DNA from: Actinomycetota bacterium
GTDB lineage: Bacteria > Actinomycetota > Actinomycetes > Actinomycetales > Microbacteriaceae
Length of the DNA: 64,000 nucleotides
Direction: 5' to 3'
Assembly (NCBI GenBank): GCA_947449765.1
Contig: CANFSP010000006.1
Coordinates: 1-64,000, forward strand
Part shown: positions 62,994-64,000 of the stretch, piece after piece
Position numbering within the stretch: position 1 is the first letter of the stretch
Layout: every line of letters starts with the position of its first letter
Program-made: the position numbers and the translations under genes
Notes under the pieces: model-generated
What the model was told of the DNA's origin: nothing
What the model saw: only the letters and a program-made list of their open reading frames with translations
Database searches by the model: none

Positions 62994-64000
62994 ATGTCGC
63001 CTAAAGCCGCAAAGAGTTTCCCGTCTCCGTACAGCGTCAAAACCCCTAAGGGTGCTGAAGGCTGGCAGGAGCTTTACCCCTATTACCTGGTATTCCAGGA
63101 CAACCTGCGCAAGCAGGAAGAAGCCAAATTCTGGTTCTGTGACAGCCAGCACTGGCCCAACGTGTTTAAGCCATTTGAGGTCATCGGTGTCGAGTTTGCC
63201 TCGCGTTGTCTTGGTGCGTACAACACGCGCCACTACATCATCCCGCCCGCCAACGGCATCGACTTCCGCATTCACATGGGTTACAACTACTTCAGCCCGG
63301 TCGGTGTTGCCCCTGAGTTGATTCCTGACCGCGTACCCCACTTCTTGGAGCGCGCAGGCCACTACTTCGCTAACTGGGGTGAACTGCTCGAAAACTGGCG
63401 CAAGGATGTCCTCAAGAACATCGAAGAGATTGACTCTATCAACTTCTCGAAGTTGCCCGACATGGTGCCCCTCGCCGATGTGACTGGTGGAAAGGGTATG
63501 GACCCTTCGGTTCAGCTCTTCGACGACTACGACCGTCTCATCTCGCTCTGCTACAAGAACTGGGAGCGCCACTTCGAGTTCCTGAACCTCGGTTATGTCG
63601 CGTACCTCGACCTGTTCATGTTCTGCAAGGAAGCCTTCCCGGGTATCCCTGACCTTGCCATCGCCAAGATGGTTATGGGTGTGGACTCGGTGCTCTTCCG
63701 TCCGGACGATGAGCTCAAGACACTTGCTGATCTCGCCGTCAAGCTTGATCTCACGGCTCTGTTCACCGGTGACGACTCGGCAAAGATCCTCGCCGCCGTT
63801 GCTGCCGCTCCCAAGGGTGCCGAGTGGATGTCCGCTTTCGAGAAGGCTCAGGACCCGTGGTTCAACTACACCGTGGGTAACGGCTTCTACGGAACTGACG
63901 TCTACTGGCGTGACAATCTTGACCTTCCGGTCGGATACATCTCGGACTACGTGACGCGCGTCGCAAAGGGCGAGCGTCTCCACCGCCCGAAGGATGAGCT
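62994..64000 (+). CDS. PEP-synthase-like catalytic subunit, phenylphosphate-synthase type (cut by window end)
   Basis: The first 335 residues of a protein continuing past the window edge, with no stop codon seen. The start is ATG at 62994 with GAAAGGC upstream. The visible part is Trp/Tyr/Phe-rich with conserved blocks GWQELYPYYLVF, FWFCDSQHWPN and NYFSPVGVAPELIPDR, as in the large subunit of phenylphosphate synthase and its 4-cresol counterpart. The phosphorylatable His domain would lie further right and cannot be checked. Codon use is strongly C-ending, suggesting high expression. It lies 101 bases after the ATP-binding subunit gene; that gap shows no obvious terminator. Confidence 0.75.
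   Translation, partial: MSPKAAKSFPSPYSVKTPKGAEGWQELYPYYLVFQDNLRKQEEAKFWFCDSQHWPNVFKPFEVIGVEFASRCLGAYNTRHYIIPPANGIDFRIHMGYNYFSPVGVAPELIPDRVPHFLERAGHYFANWGELLENWRKDVLKNIEEIDSINFSKLPDMVPLADVTGGKGMDPSVQLFDDYDRLISLCYKNWERHFEFLNLGYVAYLDLFMFCKEAFPGIPDLAIAKMVMGVDSVLFRPDDELKTLADLAVKLDLTALFTGDDSAKILAAVAAAPKGAEWMSAFEKAQDPWFNYTVGNGFYGTDVYWRDNLDLPVGYISDYVTRVAKGERLHRPKDE

Overview
This window looks like chromosomal DNA from an actinobacterium, most probably a member of Microbacteriaceae or a close relative. The evidence is the moderately high GC, the GTG and TTG starts, the many genes with a TANNNT box 6-8 bases before the start codon and no ribosome binding site (leaderless pattern), and two gene orders familiar from that group: ilvD-ilvB-ilvN-ilvC-(two membrane proteins)-serA-leuB-ilvE-gltX-tRNA-Gln, and leuC-leuD-murA-plsC-gpsA-ddl-thiL-rsmD-recG-coaD-yceD-rpmF-rnc-mutM. 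No phage, insertion sequence or CRISPR array was seen. Three tRNA genes (Lys-CUU, Gln-CUG, Glu-CUC) are present.

Layout. 1-1552: two small membrane proteins. 1549-4567: an IclR regulator divergent from a short meta-cleavage operon (4-oxalocrotonate decarboxylase, catechol 2,3-dioxygenase, 4-oxalocrotonate tautomerase). 4613-10098: an LppM-like lipoprotein, an orphan Fe(II)/2-oxoglutarate-type protein, a short-chain dehydrogenase, HisN and a large acyltransferase with an SGNH domain. 10266-16877: tRNA-Lys, a CorA-type channel, a methyltransferase-like protein with a histidine-rich tail, a class III aminotransferase, a second short-chain dehydrogenase and a TIM-barrel isomerase-like protein. 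16977-28682: branched-chain amino acid and serine synthesis, gltX and tRNA-Gln. 28786-31560: a secreted fibronectin-type-III repeat protein. 31664-38455: a CoA-dependent phenylpropanoid (hydroxycinnamate-type) catabolic cluster with its MarR regulator, CoA ligase and an aryl-alcohol-type dehydrogenase. 38619-45979: aquaporin, lipid kinase, tRNA-Glu with a duplicated 3' end, a histidine kinase convergent with a response regulator, a phytoene-desaturase-like flavoprotein and TerC. 46058-59595: leucine synthesis followed by envelope, cofactor, ribosome and DNA-repair housekeeping genes. 59605-64000 (cut by the window edge): an IclR regulator, a cytochrome P450 and a split PEP-synthase-like pair resembling phenylphosphate synthase and the CreH/CreI 4-cresol kinase.

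How it fits together. The window carries parts of at least two routes for aromatic compounds. In the first, phenylpropanoids are activated with CoA and the side chain is shortened by hydration, dehydrogenation and hydrolysis of the beta-keto intermediate. In the second, phenols may be phosphorylated using ATP and then oxidised by a P450, with catechols cleaved by the meta-cleavage operon about 58 kb away. Three separate loci (the meta-cleavage operon, the phytoene-desaturase-like flavoprotein and the P450/kinase operon) carry closely similar 17-base palindromes in their promoters. In two of them the palindrome is followed at identical spacing by GG-TATCTA. This points to one regulon that includes a flavoprotein of unknown role. 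That link is the most interesting observation here; it is inferred from sequence only.
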